64,000 nt of DNA from Azospirillaceae bacterium. Lineage in GTDB: Bacteria > Pseudomonadota > Alphaproteobacteria > Azospirillales > Azospirillaceae. The stretch spans positions 1,178,001 through 1,242,000 of the forward strand of contig JAPWJW010000001.1 of NCBI GenBank assembly GCA_028283825.1, in the 5' to 3' direction. This document shows positions 1 to 10,755 of this stretch, one piece after another (positions within the stretch are counted from its first letter, which is position 1; every line of letters starts with the position of its first letter). The position numbers and the translations under genes were made by a program. The notes under the pieces are model-generated. The model saw only the letters and a list, made by a program, of their open reading frames with translations, did not search any database and had not been told where the DNA came from.

Positions 1-1
1 C

Positions 2-982
<981 letters not shown>

Positions 983-1002
983 AGGACCGCACGGTTCGCA
1001 TG

Positions 1003-1036
1003 AAAGCCGGCGGGGGCGACCTCGCCGGCTTTTTTG
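1003..1036 (+). terminator. Rho-independent terminator after the sugar dehydrogenase
   Basis: Ten-base perfect arms (aaagccggcg at 1003-1012 and its complement at 1023-1032) enclose a ten-base loop and run into a short T tract. It lies 21 bases past the dehydrogenase stop codon. Confidence 0.85.
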
Positions 1037-1426
1037 TTGTCTGGATCAATGGATTGGCGGTGACCGGGCGGCGATTCGCGGTGAGGGGGATAAGCGGCCT
1101 CGCCATGGGGGAAGGTCTATCCAGACAAGGTTGGATGACACATCAACCTTCAACTGCATGATTTGTATTATTTTTGCAGTGCGGCGTAATTTTGCATCCA
1201 ATCTTGTCAGTTGCCGTAGTGTGATCTTTCCTTGACTGCGCTGTCATACACGACCAAAGATGGCAGCCTTGTTAGCCCGCGCCTTGGGGGGTGCGGGAAT
1301 AAGAAAGCCGGGGAGGCACCTTTTACGACGTCATTGCCGAAGTTGTGATGCGCCTTGGCCGCCAAGCCGGCCGATCGCGCGCTTTTGCGTGCGATTGAAT
1401 AAATAAATTAAATTGGGAGAGGAAAC
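1037..1426 (+). promoter_or_regulatory. Non-coding region upstream of the first TonB receptor
   Basis: This stretch has no convincing gene. It is distinctly AT-richer than its surroundings around 1150-1260 and 1390-1412, as expected for a promoter region. A TTGACT at about 1232 could be a -35 element but no good -10 follows. A strong ribosome binding site, gggagagg at 1415-1422, precedes the receptor ATG. No riboswitch was recognised. Confidence 0.4.
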
Positions 1427-4400
1427 ATGCGTACTGGCACAAAGGCCATCGCACTGCTGTCTGTTTCGGGATTGGCGCTCGCCTGGGCCGGCCTGGCCCA
1501 CGCGCAATCCGCCGCTTCGACACCTGCGCCGGCCGATCAGGCGGCCGCGCCGCCGGCGGATGCCCCGATTGACGAAATCGTCGTCACGGGTATGCGCAAG
1601 GCACTGCAGAACGCCCAGGAAATCAAAAGGAATTCCGAAGAGATCGTGGATTCCATCTCCGCGGTCGATATCGGCGCCCTGCCGGACCGCTCGGTGACCG
1701 AGGCGCTGCAGCGTATTCCGGGCATCAGCATCGGACGCACGGATGAGCCCCGCGACATCGACCGCCTGAACGTCGAAGGTTCCGGCGTCCAGATCCGCGG
1801 CCTGACCTGGGTGCGTTCCGAAATCAATGGCCGTGACAGCTTCGGCGCCAAGAACGGGCGCGCGCTGGGTTGGGACGATGTGACGCCTGAACTGGCGGCC
1901 GGCGTCGACGTTTACAAGAACCCCTCGGCCGATATCGTCGAAGGCGGTCTGGGCGGCACCATCAACCTGCGCACCCGCATGCCGTTCGATGCCGATGGCC
2001 AGGTTATCGGCCTGTCCGCCGACGGCACCTGGGGCGATCTGCGCCATAAGGTGACGCCCTCGGCCTCCGGCCTTTATTCCAACCGCTGGGATACCAAGAT
2101 CGGTGAGATCGGCATCCTGGTGGACGTGGCCCATTCCGAATTGTCCAGCCGCCTGAACGCCGTCGAGGTCGATCCCTACGACGCGCATTCCCTCAACACC
2201 CAGTCCTCGTATGACGGCGGCACGACGTTCAATTTCAACGGCTCCAACGCCATCGCCGGCCAGCCGTTGTCGACGGTGATGGTGCCCACCGGCGTGGAAT
2301 ACCGGCTGGAGGATCGTGACCGCACCCGTGACGGCCAGTACGCCGCCCTGCAATGGAAGCCGACCGACGAGCTGGAAATCTACGGCACCTATTTCCGCTC
2401 CACGTCCAAACTGGTCAGCACCGACCATTTCGCCCAGACCTCGGCCTGCTGTTCGGCGACCAACAATTCCAGCTTCATGAACCAGCCGGCGGATGGCACC
2501 AGCTTCACCTATGACGCCAACGGCAACTTCCTGACCGGCACCATCGTGGATGGCGGTGGTGGCGGCAACGGTGTGGCCAACAGCTTCCTACTGAACCTGG
2601 GCACCCGCTACGCCGAGGAAAATGACGAAACGTGGGACGCGTCGGGCGGCGTGAAGTGGAATCACGGCCGCTGGCATGTCAACGCCGACTTCCAACGCAT
2701 TTTCTCCCGCCGCGATGATTATGACATGACGGTCTACAACACCGTCACGGCCACGGGCGGTGTCGGCTTGGATGTGCGGGGTGACCTGCCGGTCATCACC
2801 ATGCAGAACCTGACCGCCACGCCCAACGTGTTCAATCTCTATGCGGCCATGGACCACAGCGAGATCGACAAGGCGGATGAGACGGCGGCGAAGCTGGACA
2901 CCACCTACGATATCGATGGCGATTTCCTGCAGTCGTTGAAGTTCGGTTTCCGGGCGACCGACCGGCACTCCATCCAGCGTGACAGCGGCTATAACTGGCA
3001 GTTGATCACGGCGCCGTGGGCCTTCGCCCAGACCGCGACCGTGGGTCAATTCCCCGAGCACCAGGAAATCGTCAACTTCAACAACTTCCTCGGCGGTTCC
3101 CTGCCGTCGCTGTGGATGCCCAGCGTGGATCTGGCCAAGAACAAGAACCTGCTGGCCAGCTACATCCAGAAGCTGCTGTACACGCCCAACCTGGGCACCA
3201 ACCTACCGGCGGTTCCGGCCGGTTATTATGGCGCCACCGCCAACAGCCCATTCCCGGCCGGCAGCCTGGCCAGCTATCTGCCCACCTGGGCGGCGGCGAA
3301 CGTGGACGCGAACGGAAAGCTGATCAACCCGGCCCAGCCGGTGAACGGCATCACCTTCTGGACACCGTTCAACGGCAACTACGACTACGCGCCGACCTCC
3401 ACGTCCGGCATGGGCACCAACGACCAGACGGAACGCACCAGGGCCCTCTACGCCACCCTGCGGTTCAGCCACGACAACCTGTTCGGCTGGAACCTGCCCT
3501 GGGACGGGAACATCGGCGTCCGCGTCGTACGCACCGAAACCGGCTCCATCGGCCTGGGCCATGTCGCCTCGCTGGTCCAGTCGGGCGATCTGTCGTCCTA
3601 CTCGGCCGACGCGTTGCAGGCCCTGACCTTCGCCGATGGTTCCAACAACATCGCGTCCTTCAGCAACCAGTACACCGACGTCCTGCCCAGCCTGAACCTG
3701 CGGTTCAAGCCGACGGATGACTCGGCGATCCGCTTCGCGGCCTCGACCTCCATCGTGCGGCCGGACTTCTACCAGCTGACCCCGTCCTTCACCATGAGCG
3801 GCACTTATCAGACCCGCCTGGCGACGGTGGCGGACAAGGTGATCAACAGCGCCACCAACCTGCCGTACACCCAGGCCGAATTGAACACGGCGGTCACCAA
3901 CGGCGCGCCGGTTATGTACAACACGGGCGTCTCCTTCTCCTTCAACACCGGCAATCCGAAGCTGAAGCCCATGCGGGCCCAGTCCTTCGACCTGGCTTAC
4001 GAGTGGTATGTGAAGCCGGGCTCCATGTTCGCCCTGGGGGTCTTCGACAAGGAAATCTACGACTACATCCAGAGCGACCAGACGGTGATGCAGGTGACCA
4101 ACAACGGTGTCACCGAAACCATCGTCGGCACCGTTCCCCAGAACCATGGCCACGGCCGCATCGTGGGCATCGAAGGCCAGGCCACATACTTCTACGACTT
4201 CCTGCCCGGCCCGCTCAGCGGCCTGGGCACGGATTTCAACTTCACCATCCTGCACAGCAGCGGCACGCAGAACACCTCGGGCAGCGTGTTCGACGGCAGC
4301 CAGATCGGGGCCAGCAAGCTGACCCTGCCGCTGGAACAGTTGTCGACCTACACCCTGAACGCCGCCCTGCTGTACGCCAAGTATGGCTTCGACGCCCGCC

Positions 4401-4699
4401 TGGCCTACAATTGGCGCTCGCGCTATCTGATGGCGGCCTCCGCCTCCAACGTCCAGGCGCCGGCCTACATGGAGGATTACGGCCAGTTGGACGCGTCGGT
4501 GCTGTACTCCATCACCGACAACGTCAAGGTCGGCATCCAGGCGTCCAACCTGCTGGCCACAAAGAACATCATTTCGATCGACGAGCGTGACAACTGGTAC
4601 TACGGCACCCAGGGCAACATGAGCAAAAGCCTGATCTACAAGCATAACTACACGGTCGCCGACCGTCGCTTCTCCCTGGTCATGCGCGCCCAGTTCTAA
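1427..4699 (+). CDS. TonB-dependent outer-membrane receptor, Caulobacter/Xanthomonas type
   Basis: A 1090-residue receptor for energy-driven uptake of a large substrate, probably an oligosaccharide, across the outer membrane. A signal peptide ends near residue 27 (AHA before Gln). The segment DEIVVTGMRKALQNAQEIK (about residues 46-64) is the usual start of the plug in this subfamily. The plug continues through LPDRSVTEALQRIPGISI and a GGLGGTINLRTRMPFD block near residue 180. The rest is barrel, ending in Phe as outer-membrane barrels do. The start has the ribosome site gggagagg five bases upstream. Receptors of this type are often next to tryptophan-halogenase-like genes, as here, so the three probably form one transport/modification unit. 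The substrate cannot be read from the sequence. Confidence 0.93.
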   Translation: MRTGTKAIALLSVSGLALAWAGLAHAQSAASTPAPADQAAAPPADAPIDEIVVTGMRKALQNAQEIKRNSEEIVDSISAVDIGALPDRSVTEALQRIPGISIGRTDEPRDIDRLNVEGSGVQIRGLTWVRSEINGRDSFGAKNGRALGWDDVTPELAAGVDVYKNPSADIVEGGLGGTINLRTRMPFDADGQVIGLSADGTWGDLRHKVTPSASGLYSNRWDTKIGEIGILVDVAHSELSSRLNAVEVDPYDAHSLNTQSSYDGGTTFNFNGSNAIAGQPLSTVMVPTGVEYRLEDRDRTRDGQYAALQWKPTDELEIYGTYFRSTSKLVSTDHFAQTSACCSATNNSSFMNQPADGTSFTYDANGNFLTGTIVDGGGGGNGVANSFLLNLGTRYAEENDETWDASGGVKWNHGRWHVNADFQRIFSRRDDYDMTVYNTVTATGGVGLDVRGDLPVITMQNLTATPNVFNLYAAMDHSEIDKADETAAKLDTTYDIDGDFLQSLKFGFRATDRHSIQRDSGYNWQLITAPWAFAQTATVGQFPEHQEIVNFNNFLGGSLPSLWMPSVDLAKNKNLLASYIQKLLYTPNLGTNLPAVPAGYYGATANSPFPAGSLASYLPTWAAANVDANGKLINPAQPVNGITFWTPFNGNYDYAPTSTSGMGTNDQTERTRALYATLRFSHDNLFGWNLPWDGNIGVRVVRTETGSIGLGHVASLVQSGDLSSYSADALQALTFADGSNNIASFSNQYTDVLPSLNLRFKPTDDSAIRFAASTSIVRPDFYQLTPSFTMSGTYQTRLATVADKVINSATNLPYTQAELNTAVTNGAPVMYNTGVSFSFNTGNPKLKPMRAQSFDLAYEWYVKPGSMFALGVFDKEIYDYIQSDQTVMQVTNNGVTETIVGTVPQNHGHGRIVGIEGQATYFYDFLPGPLSGLGTDFNFTILHSSGTQNTSGSVFDGSQIGASKLTLPLEQLSTYTLNAALLYAKYGFDARLAYNWRSRYLMAASASNVQAPAYMEDYGQLDASVLYSITDNVKVGIQASNLLATKNIISIDERDNWYYGTQGNMSKSLIYKHNYTVADRRFSLVMRAQF

Positions 4700-4875
4700 G
4701 CATCCAGGGTTTGTGAATAAGTACAGGCGGCGCCGATATCAGCATCGGTGCCGCCTGATTTGCGTTAGAACAAGGAAGATGGCAGGGGTGCGTGCCATGG
4801 TGCGCATCCGATCATCTTATAAAAACTGTCGAACCGGCCACACTATCGGCCGGGATTGATATGGGGGGAACATAT

Positions 4876-6399
4876 ATGTCCGAATCCGCGTCACCGATTT
4901 CACGCCTGGTCATTGTCGGCGGCGGCACCGCCGGCTGGATGGCCGCCGCCTTCCTGTCCACCGTGTTCCGCCAATCCCGGCTGTCGCTGACGGTGGTGGA
5001 ATCGGCGGAGATCGGCACGGTCGGGGTGGGTGAGGCCACCATTCCCCCCATCCAGTTCTTCAACAAGACCGTCGGCATCGATGAAGCGGAGTTCATGCGG
5101 GCGACCGAGGGCACCTTCAAGCTGGGGATCGAGTTCGTGGACTGGGTCCGGCCCGGCCAGCGCTACATGCACCCCTTCGGCCAGCCGGGGCAGCCCCTTC
5201 AGGGTTCGTCCTTCCATGCCTGGTGGCTGCGCCTGAAGGCGGCGGGTTATCCGCACCCGTTGTCCGATTTCTGGATGAGCGAGGTGCTGGCCTACAAGAA
5301 CCGCTTCGACTTCCCCACCACCGATACGCGGTCGCCCAAGTCCAGCCTGTCCTACGCCTATCATTTCGACGCCGGCCTTTATGCCCAGTTCCTGCGGCGC
5401 ATCGCCGAAGGCAGGGGCGTGCAGCGCATCGAGGGCACCGTCCGCCATGTGGCGCTGGATGGCGCCGACGGCACGGTGCAGCACCTGGATCTGAGTGACG
5501 GCCGCCGGGTGGAGGGCGACTTCTTCATCGACTGCACCGGCTTCCGCGGCCTGCTGATCGGCGACGCCCTGGGCCGGGAATATGAGGACTGGTCGCATTA
5601 TCTGCCGGCCAACCGGGCGGTGGCGGTGCCGTCCGCCCGCGTGTCGGATCCGCTGCCCTACACCCGCGCCACCGCGAGGGCGGCGGGCTGGCAATGGCGC
5701 ATCAACCTGCGCCACCGTACCGGCAACGGTTATGTCTATGTCGCCGACCACATCAGCGATGATGAGGCGGCGCGGACCCTGCTGGCCAACCTGGAAGGCG
5801 AGGCGCTGGCCGACCCGCGCTTCCTGCGCTTCACCACCGGCCGGCGCCGGCAGTCGCGGCACAAGAATGTGCTGGCGGTGGGGCTCAGCTCCGGCTTCCT
5901 GGAGCCCTTGGAATCCACCAGCATCCATTTCATCCAGCACGCGCTGATCAAGTTCGCCGCGACCTTCCCCCTGGCCAAGGATGATCCGGTGTCGGCCGGC
6001 CTTTACAACCGCATCATGGCGGATGAGCTGGAACAGGTGCGCGACTTCCTGATCTTCCACTACCACGCCAACCAGCGCGTGGGTGAGCCGCTGTGGGACC
6101 AGGTGCGCACCATGCCCATCCCCGATAGCCTGGCGGAGAAGATGGATCTGTTTCGTCACCGCGGCTGCGCCATCTTCCCCAACCAGACACTCTTCCAGGA
6201 ACCGAACTGGCTGGCCGTCCTGCTGGGCCAGGAATTGACGCCCCAGGGGTATGACCCGCTGGTCGACAATGCCCCCCTGGATGAGATCCGTGCCGGTTTC
6301 GACGGCATGCGCCGCGCCATCCAGCAGGTGGCGGAATCCTGCCGCCCGCATGAGGCTTTCCTGGGCGGGACGCCGGCCGCGGCGAAGGCGCGGGCATGA
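4876..6399 (+). CDS. Flavin-dependent tryptophan halogenase family protein (first copy)
   Basis: A 507-residue FADH2-dependent halogenase-like enzyme. The FAD-binding GGGTAGW motif is at residues 15-21. The lysine that guides hypohalous acid in this family is Lys82 (in GTFKLGI) and the catalytic glutamate is Glu346 (in EPLESTS). The diagnostic WxWxIP motif is altered to WQWRIN at residues 272-277, so the last Pro is replaced by Asn. The ATG at 4876 follows the ribosome site ggggggaa; an upstream GTG at 4792 and an ATG at 4861 are less likely. It lies downstream of a TonB receptor and is coupled to a second halogenase. The substrate is unknown; similar receptor-linked enzymes have been found to halogenate indoles in vitro, but a glycan-linked role is also possible. 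Confidence 0.88.
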   Translation: MSESASPISRLVIVGGGTAGWMAAAFLSTVFRQSRLSLTVVESAEIGTVGVGEATIPPIQFFNKTVGIDEAEFMRATEGTFKLGIEFVDWVRPGQRYMHPFGQPGQPLQGSSFHAWWLRLKAAGYPHPLSDFWMSEVLAYKNRFDFPTTDTRSPKSSLSYAYHFDAGLYAQFLRRIAEGRGVQRIEGTVRHVALDGADGTVQHLDLSDGRRVEGDFFIDCTGFRGLLIGDALGREYEDWSHYLPANRAVAVPSARVSDPLPYTRATARAAGWQWRINLRHRTGNGYVYVADHISDDEAARTLLANLEGEALADPRFLRFTTGRRRQSRHKNVLAVGLSSGFLEPLESTSIHFIQHALIKFAATFPLAKDDPVSAGLYNRIMADELEQVRDFLIFHYHANQRVGEPLWDQVRTMPIPDSLAEKMDLFRHRGCAIFPNQTLFQEPNWLAVLLGQELTPQGYDPLVDNAPLDEIRAGFDGMRRAIQQVAESCRPHEAFLGGTPAAAKARA

Positions 6400-7919
6400 C
6401 GCTACCCGATGGCAACCCACTACGTCGCATCCTCATCGTCGGTGGCGGCACCGCCGGCTGGATGGCGGCCTGCGCCCTGAACCAGGCGGTGCGCGTCGCC
6501 GGCACCCAGGTCCATGTCGTGGAATCGGACGCCATCGGCACCGTGGGGGTGGGGGAGGCGACGCTGCCCGGCATCCGCCAGTTCAACCAGGACATCGGCC
6601 TGGATGAGGCGGCCTTCCTGAAGGCGACGCAGGGCACCTACAAGCTGGGGATCCAGTTCCCGGATTGGCGCGCCAAGGACACGCGCTTCTTCCACGGCTT
6701 CGGTGATTTCATCGTCAACACCGGTCCCTTTTCCACCCTGAACCATTGGCTGGTGGCCCGCGACCTGGCGGGGGAGGCGGCGGTCGGCAGCCTGGACGCC
6801 TATCATATGGCGGCGGTGATGGCGGAGGCCGGGCGTTTCACCACGCCGGAGGACGACCCCCGCTCCCCCTACCATTACTTCAGTTACGCCTATCATTTCG
6901 ACGCCACCCTCTACGCCCGCCTGCTGCGCGCCAAGGCGGAAGGCGAGGGGGTGACGCGGCATGAGGGGCGCATCGTCGGCACCGACCGGGATCCGGAGAC
7001 GGGGTTCATCCAGGCCGTGCGACTGGACGATGGCCGGGAACTGACGGCCGACCTGTTCATCGACTGCTCCGGCTTCGTCTCGCTGCTGGCCGGCCAGGCG
7101 CTGGCGGAACCCTTCGTCGACTACGGCCATTGGCTGCCGGTGGACCGCGCCTGGGCCGTGCCCTGCGCCAGCCATGGGCCCTTGCTGCCCTATACCCGGG
7201 CCACGGCGCTGGAGGGCGGCTGGCGCTGGCGCATCCCGTTGCAGCACCGCACCGGCAACGGCTATGTCTTCTCCAGCGCGCATGTGTCGGAGGAGGAGGC
7301 GCGTCAGCGTCTGCTGGACGGCCTGGATGGCGAGGTGCTGGCCGAACCTCGGCTGTTGCGATTCCGGACCGGTCGGCGTGCCCGCTGCTGGGTGGGGAAT
7401 TGCGTGGCCATCGGTCTGGCCTCCGGCTTTGTCGAACCCCTGGAGTCCACGGCCATATCCCTGATCCAGGGTGGCATCACCCGGCTGATCGGCCTGTTGC
7501 CGGATCTGTCCTTCAACCCCGCGCTGGCGGTGGAGTACAACCGCGTCCAGGCGCTGGAGTTCGACCGCATCCGCGACTTCATCATCCTGCACTATGCCCT
7601 GACCCAGCGCGACGACACGCCCTTCTGGCGGGAACGGCGCGAGATGGCCCTGCCGGATAGCCTGGCCAGCCGTATCGAAACCTTCCGCGAGACGGGCCAC
7701 GTGGTGCTGCTGAACGAGGAGAGTTTCCTCACGCCCAGCTGGCAGGCCCTGTTCATCGGTCTGGGCCTGATCCCCAGGCGCCGCGATCCGCTGATGGCCG
7801 CACAGAAACGGGTGGACGTCGTGGAATCCCTGCGCCTGCGCCGCACCAGCCTGGCCAACGCCGCCGCCCGCCTGCCCACCCAGGCGGAATTCCTGGCCCG
7901 GCGACCGGAACGGCCGTAG
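6396..7919 (+). CDS. Flavin-dependent tryptophan halogenase family protein (second copy)
   Basis: A 507-residue paralogue of the preceding protein. Its start overlaps the previous stop as ATGA, so the two are translationally coupled. GGGTAGWMAA near residues 17-25 binds FAD. The family catalytic pair is present as Lys83 (TYKLGI) and Glu350 (EPLESTA). Unlike the first copy it keeps the complete WRWRIP motif at residues 276-281. The pairing of one intact and one altered copy suggests divergent roles or a hetero-oligomer, which is inference. The stop codon lies inside the first base pairs of a structured repeat (7916-8017). Confidence 0.9.
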   Translation: MTLPDGNPLRRILIVGGGTAGWMAACALNQAVRVAGTQVHVVESDAIGTVGVGEATLPGIRQFNQDIGLDEAAFLKATQGTYKLGIQFPDWRAKDTRFFHGFGDFIVNTGPFSTLNHWLVARDLAGEAAVGSLDAYHMAAVMAEAGRFTTPEDDPRSPYHYFSYAYHFDATLYARLLRAKAEGEGVTRHEGRIVGTDRDPETGFIQAVRLDDGRELTADLFIDCSGFVSLLAGQALAEPFVDYGHWLPVDRAWAVPCASHGPLLPYTRATALEGGWRWRIPLQHRTGNGYVFSSAHVSEEEARQRLLDGLDGEVLAEPRLLRFRTGRRARCWVGNCVAIGLASGFVEPLESTAISLIQGGITRLIGLLPDLSFNPALAVEYNRVQALEFDRIRDFIILHYALTQRDDTPFWRERREMALPDSLASRIETFRETGHVVLLNEESFLTPSWQALFIGLGLIPRRRDPLMAAQKRVDVVESLRLRRTSLANAAARLPTQAEFLARRPERP

Positions 7920-8017
7920 GACGCGCCCCTCGTCCGCCGGAGATTTCTGGGGAGCGTCAGCGGACTGGAAATCGAGGAAGCCAAGCCGGCGGATGCCGGC
8001 GCCCGGCATTTGAGGGG
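7916..8017 (+). repeat. Structured intergenic repeat, copy A
   Basis: One of three related elements in the window (others at 43081-43242 and 56272-56420). It contains the invariant 14-mer CGAGGAAGCCAAGC at 7973-7986. Three short hairpins are visible: ggacg/cgtcc (7919-7923 with 7931-7935), atttc/gaaat (7943-7947 with 7968-7972), and gccggc/gccggc closing a GGAT loop (7985-7990 with 7995-8000). The arms differ from the other copies but stay complementary. This copy lacks the outer hairpins seen in copies B and C. It sits between converging genes and includes the halogenase stop codon. Confidence 0.75.
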
Positions 8018-8025
8018 ACACCACA

Positions 8026-8064
8026 AAAAGAAAAGGCGGCGGAGCCTCTCGCTTCCGCCGCCTT
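8026..8064 (-). terminator. Terminator for the dehydratase gene, possibly bidirectional
   Basis: Eleven-base perfect arms (aaggcggcgga at 8033-8043, complement at 8054-8064) have an A-rich stretch on the left, which reads as a T tract on the minus strand. It lies just past the minus-strand stop codon at 8081. Confidence 0.85.
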
Positions 8065-8080
8065 GCTCTTGTCCCCGACG

Positions 8081-9880
8081 TCAGTGGTTATCGCGCGGGA
8101 TGCCGTAAGTCTGGGCCACGCGCTGGTACTTCACCGCCGGCTCCAGCACCGCGCCCTCGCCCAGCTGGCCGACCATGCTGCGCTGGATTTCCTGCCAGGG
8201 CGTCTGGCTGTCCGGGTACTTGTAGCCGCCGGCGGCCGCCAGGGCCCGGCGGCGCTCGGCCAGTTCTTCATCGCTGATCAGGATGTTGGCGGCACCGGTA
8301 TTCAGGTCGATGCGCACCCGGTCACCCGTCTTCAACAGGGCGATGCCGCCGCCCGCCGCCGCCTCCGGCGACGCGTTCAGGATGGAGGGGGAACCGGAGG
8401 TGCCGGACTGCCGGCCGTCGCCGATGCAGGGTAGGGCCGTGATGCCCTTCTTGATCAGGTAGGCGGGCGGACGCATGTTCACGACCTCGGCCGCACCCGG
8501 ATAACCGATGGGGCCGGCGCCGCGCATGAACAGCAGCGTGTTCTCATCGATGCCCAGGGCGGGGTCGTCGATGCGATGGTGATAATCCTCCGGACCGTCG
8601 AACACCACGGCCGGGCCCTCGAAGGCTTCCGGATCGTTGGGGTTGGACAGGTAGCGGTCGCGGAATTCCGGTGAGATGACGCTGGTCTTCATGATGGCGC
8701 TGTCGAACAGGTTGCCGCGCAGCACGAGGAAGCCCGCATCCTTCTTCAGCGGGTTGTCGTAGGGGCGGATGACCTCCGGCAGTTCGATGGTGGCCTCGCG
8801 GCAGTTCTCACCGATGGTCCGGCCGTTGACGGTCAGCGCCTTCTCATGGATCAGGCCCTGCTTCATCAGTTCGCCCACCACGGCGGGCACGCCGCCGGCA
8901 TGGTGGAAGTCCTCACCCAGGTACTCACCGGCCGGCTGCAGGTTGACCATCAGCGGCACCTTGTGGCCGTGGGTCTGCCAATCCTGCAGTTCCAGCTCCG
9001 CACCCACATGGCGGGCGATGGCGGCCAGGTGGATGGGGGCGTTGGTCGATCCGCCGATGGCGCTGTTCACGACGATGGCGTTCAGGAAGGCCTCGCGCGT
9101 CAGGATGTCCGACGGCTTCAGGTCCTCATGCACCATGTCCACGATGCGCTTGCCGGTCGTATAGGCGATCTGCTGGCGTTCGCGATAAGGCGCCGGGATG
9201 GCGGCCGAGCCCGGCAGCTGCATGCCCAGCGCCTCGGCCAGGCTGTTCATGGTGGTGGCGGTGCCCATGGTGTTGCAGTAACCGGTGGACGGGGCCGAAC
9301 TGGCCACCAGCTCGATGAACTTGCGCTGGTCGATCTCACCGGCCGCCAGCATTTGGCGCGCCTTCCACACGATGGTGCCGGAGCCCGTGCGCTCCCCCTT
9401 GTGCCAGCCATTCAGCATGGGGCCGACCGACAGGGCGATGGCGGGGATGTTGACGGTGGCGGCGGCCATCAGGCAGGCCGGCGTGGTCTTGTCGCAGCCG
9501 ATGGTCAGCACGACGCCGTCGATGGGGTAGCCGTGCAGCAGCTCCACCAGGCCCAGATAGGCCAGGTTGCGGTCCAGGCCTGCGGTCGGGCGCTTGCCGG
9601 TTTCCTGGATGGGGTGCACCGGGAATTCGATGGCGATGCCGCCGGCCTGGCGGATGCCCTCGCGCAGGCGTTCGGCCAGCACCAGATGGTGGCGGTTGCA
9701 GGGGCTGAGGTCCGAGCCCGTCTGGGCGATGCCGATGATGGGCATGTCGGACTGCAGCTCATCCAGCGTCAGGCCGTAGTTCAGGTAGCGTTCCAGGTAC
9801 AGCGCCGTCATGTCCGGGTTGTCCGGGTTGTCGAACCAGGCGCGGGACCGCAGTTTGGGCTTGTTGGACGGGGCAGTCAT
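8081..9880 (-). CDS. IlvD/Edd family dehydratase, probably L-arabinonate dehydratase
   Basis: A 599-residue Fe-S dehydratase that removes water from a sugar acid, most likely L-arabinonate, giving 2-keto-3-deoxy-L-arabinonate. Cluster ligands are Cys61 (SDLSPC), Cys129 ([10 protein letters not shown]) and Cys202 (STGYCNTMG), with Lys131 beside the second. This spacing is that of the sugar-acid branch with a [2Fe-2S] cluster rather than of IlvD itself. The ATG at 9880 ([12 protein letters not shown]) matches the family start; an upstream in-frame ATG at 9925 would add 15 residues. It is followed on the minus strand by a terminator and preceded by a GntR-type regulator. D-xylonate dehydratase is an alternative. 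The neighbouring arabinose dehydrogenase supports the pathway. Confidence 0.85.
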   Translation of the reverse strand: MTAPSNKPKLRSRAWFDNPDNPDMTALYLERYLNYGLTLDELQSDMPIIGIAQTGSDLSPCNRHHLVLAERLREGIRQAGGIAIEFPVHPIQETGKRPTAGLDRNLAYLGLVELLHGYPIDGVVLTIGCDKTTPACLMAAATVNIPAIALSVGPMLNGWHKGERTGSGTIVWKARQMLAAGEIDQRKFIELVASSAPSTGYCNTMGTATTMNSLAEALGMQLPGSAAIPAPYRERQQIAYTTGKRIVDMVHEDLKPSDILTREAFLNAIVVNSAIGGSTNAPIHLAAIARHVGAELELQDWQTHGHKVPLMVNLQPAGEYLGEDFHHAGGVPAVVGELMKQGLIHEKALTVNGRTIGENCREATIELPEVIRPYDNPLKKDAGFLVLRGNLFDSAIMKTSVISPEFRDRYLSNPNDPEAFEGPAVVFDGPEDYHHRIDDPALGIDENTLLFMRGAGPIGYPGAAEVVNMRPPAYLIKKGITALPCIGDGRQSGTSGSPSILNASPEAAAGGGIALLKTGDRVRIDLNTGAANILISDEELAERRRALAAAGGYKYPDSQTPWQEIQRSMVGQLGEGAVLEPAVKYQRVAQTYGIPRDNH

Positions 9881-9938
9881 TTGGATGGAAGCTTTCTTGA
9901 TGAGAAGGCGATCATGGGTTTGCAAGGATACCGGCGCC

Positions 9939-10667
9939 TCAGGGGGCGTCGGGGTCGGGCAGGGCCAGGCGGCCGAACCCTGATTCGATGACGGCGGTCA
10001 TGGCATGCGCGGCCCGCAGGGCGTCGCCGGCCTCTATGGCGTCGACGATGGCGGCGTGGCTATCCACCACCGCCTGCTGCAAGGTCGCTTCATCCACTGG
10101 CGACGATAGTGAGAATGAGGCCAGCAATGCCGCCTCGATGACGCCGGCCAGCGACCGCATCATCGGGTTGCCGGACGCGGCGCTGACCGCGACATGGAAT
10201 GCCAGGTCGGCCTCGGCGAAGCTGCGGCGGTCGTGCCCGGCCTGCGCCATTCGGGCCAGGGTGGTGCGCAGGAGGGCCAACTGACCGGCCGTGCGCCGGC
10301 GGGCGGCCAGGGCGGCGGCCCGCGGTTCCACAGCACTGCGCATTTCATAAAGGTGGCGGCGCATGGCGTCGTCCAGGCCCAGGCTGACACGCCAGGACAA
10401 AAGGTCGGCGTCGAAGAAGTTCCAATGCGTGGGGTCCTGCACCTTGGTGCCCACCCGCGTCTTGGAGATGACCAGCCCCTTGGCGGCCAGGGTCTTCATC
10501 ACCTCGCGCAGGACGGTGCGCGAAATCTGGAAACGGATCAGCAGTTCTGGTTCCGGCGGCAGGTTCATGCCCACGGCCAGGGCCCCGCTCAGGATGTCCA
10601 TGCCCAGGGTGCGCACGATCTGTTCGTGGTGGGAAAGGGGGCGTTCGGACAAGGCGGACAGACTCAT
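9939..10667 (-). CDS. FCD-domain GntR family transcriptional regulator (FadR subfamily)
   Basis: A 242-residue regulator. The winged helix-turn-helix is near residues 10-75 ([16 protein letters not shown] ... [29 protein letters not shown]) and an all-helical FCD effector domain follows, with the metal/ligand-type residues of [15 protein letters not shown]. The ATG at 10667 is used because the long upstream extension in this frame has no homologous character. It lies 58 bases upstream of the dehydratase gene in the same direction, so it probably controls sugar-acid catabolism in response to a pathway acid. An AT-rich 12-bp palindrome lies about 80 bases upstream. Confidence 0.87.
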   Translation of the reverse strand: MSLSALSERPLSHHEQIVRTLGMDILSGALAVGMNLPPEPELLIRFQISRTVLREVMKTLAAKGLVISKTRVGTKVQDPTHWNFFDADLLSWRVSLGLDDAMRRHLYEMRSAVEPRAAALAARRRTAGQLALLRTTLARMAQAGHDRRSFAEADLAFHVAVSAASGNPMMRSLAGVIEAALLASFSLSSPVDEATLQQAVVDSHAAIVDAIEAGDALRAAHAMTAVIESGFGRLALPDPDAP

Positions 10668-10743
10668 AAGGTAGGGGCCTCGCGGGGGAGACGGTGGACC
10701 GGCACCGGGCAGGATGCCGGACGCGGTGCTGGGATGGATAATA

Positions 10744-10755
10744 AATAATATTATT
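10744..10755. promoter_or_regulatory. AT-rich perfect palindrome upstream of the GntR regulator
   Basis: AATAATATTATT is a perfect 12-bp palindrome, 77 bases upstream of the regulator ATG, in an otherwise GC-rich genome. It may be part of the promoter or an autoregulatory operator. The surrounding non-coding stretch 10668-11146 holds no gene. Confidence 0.35.

Noticed and set aside
983-1426. Riboswitch upstream of the first TonB receptor
   Set aside because: I found no cobalamin-type box or other conserved core; only an AT-rich promoter-like stretch is visible.
4900-6420. Long open frame opposite the first halogenase
   Set aside because: Same reason: shadow of a strongly supported gene on the plus strand.
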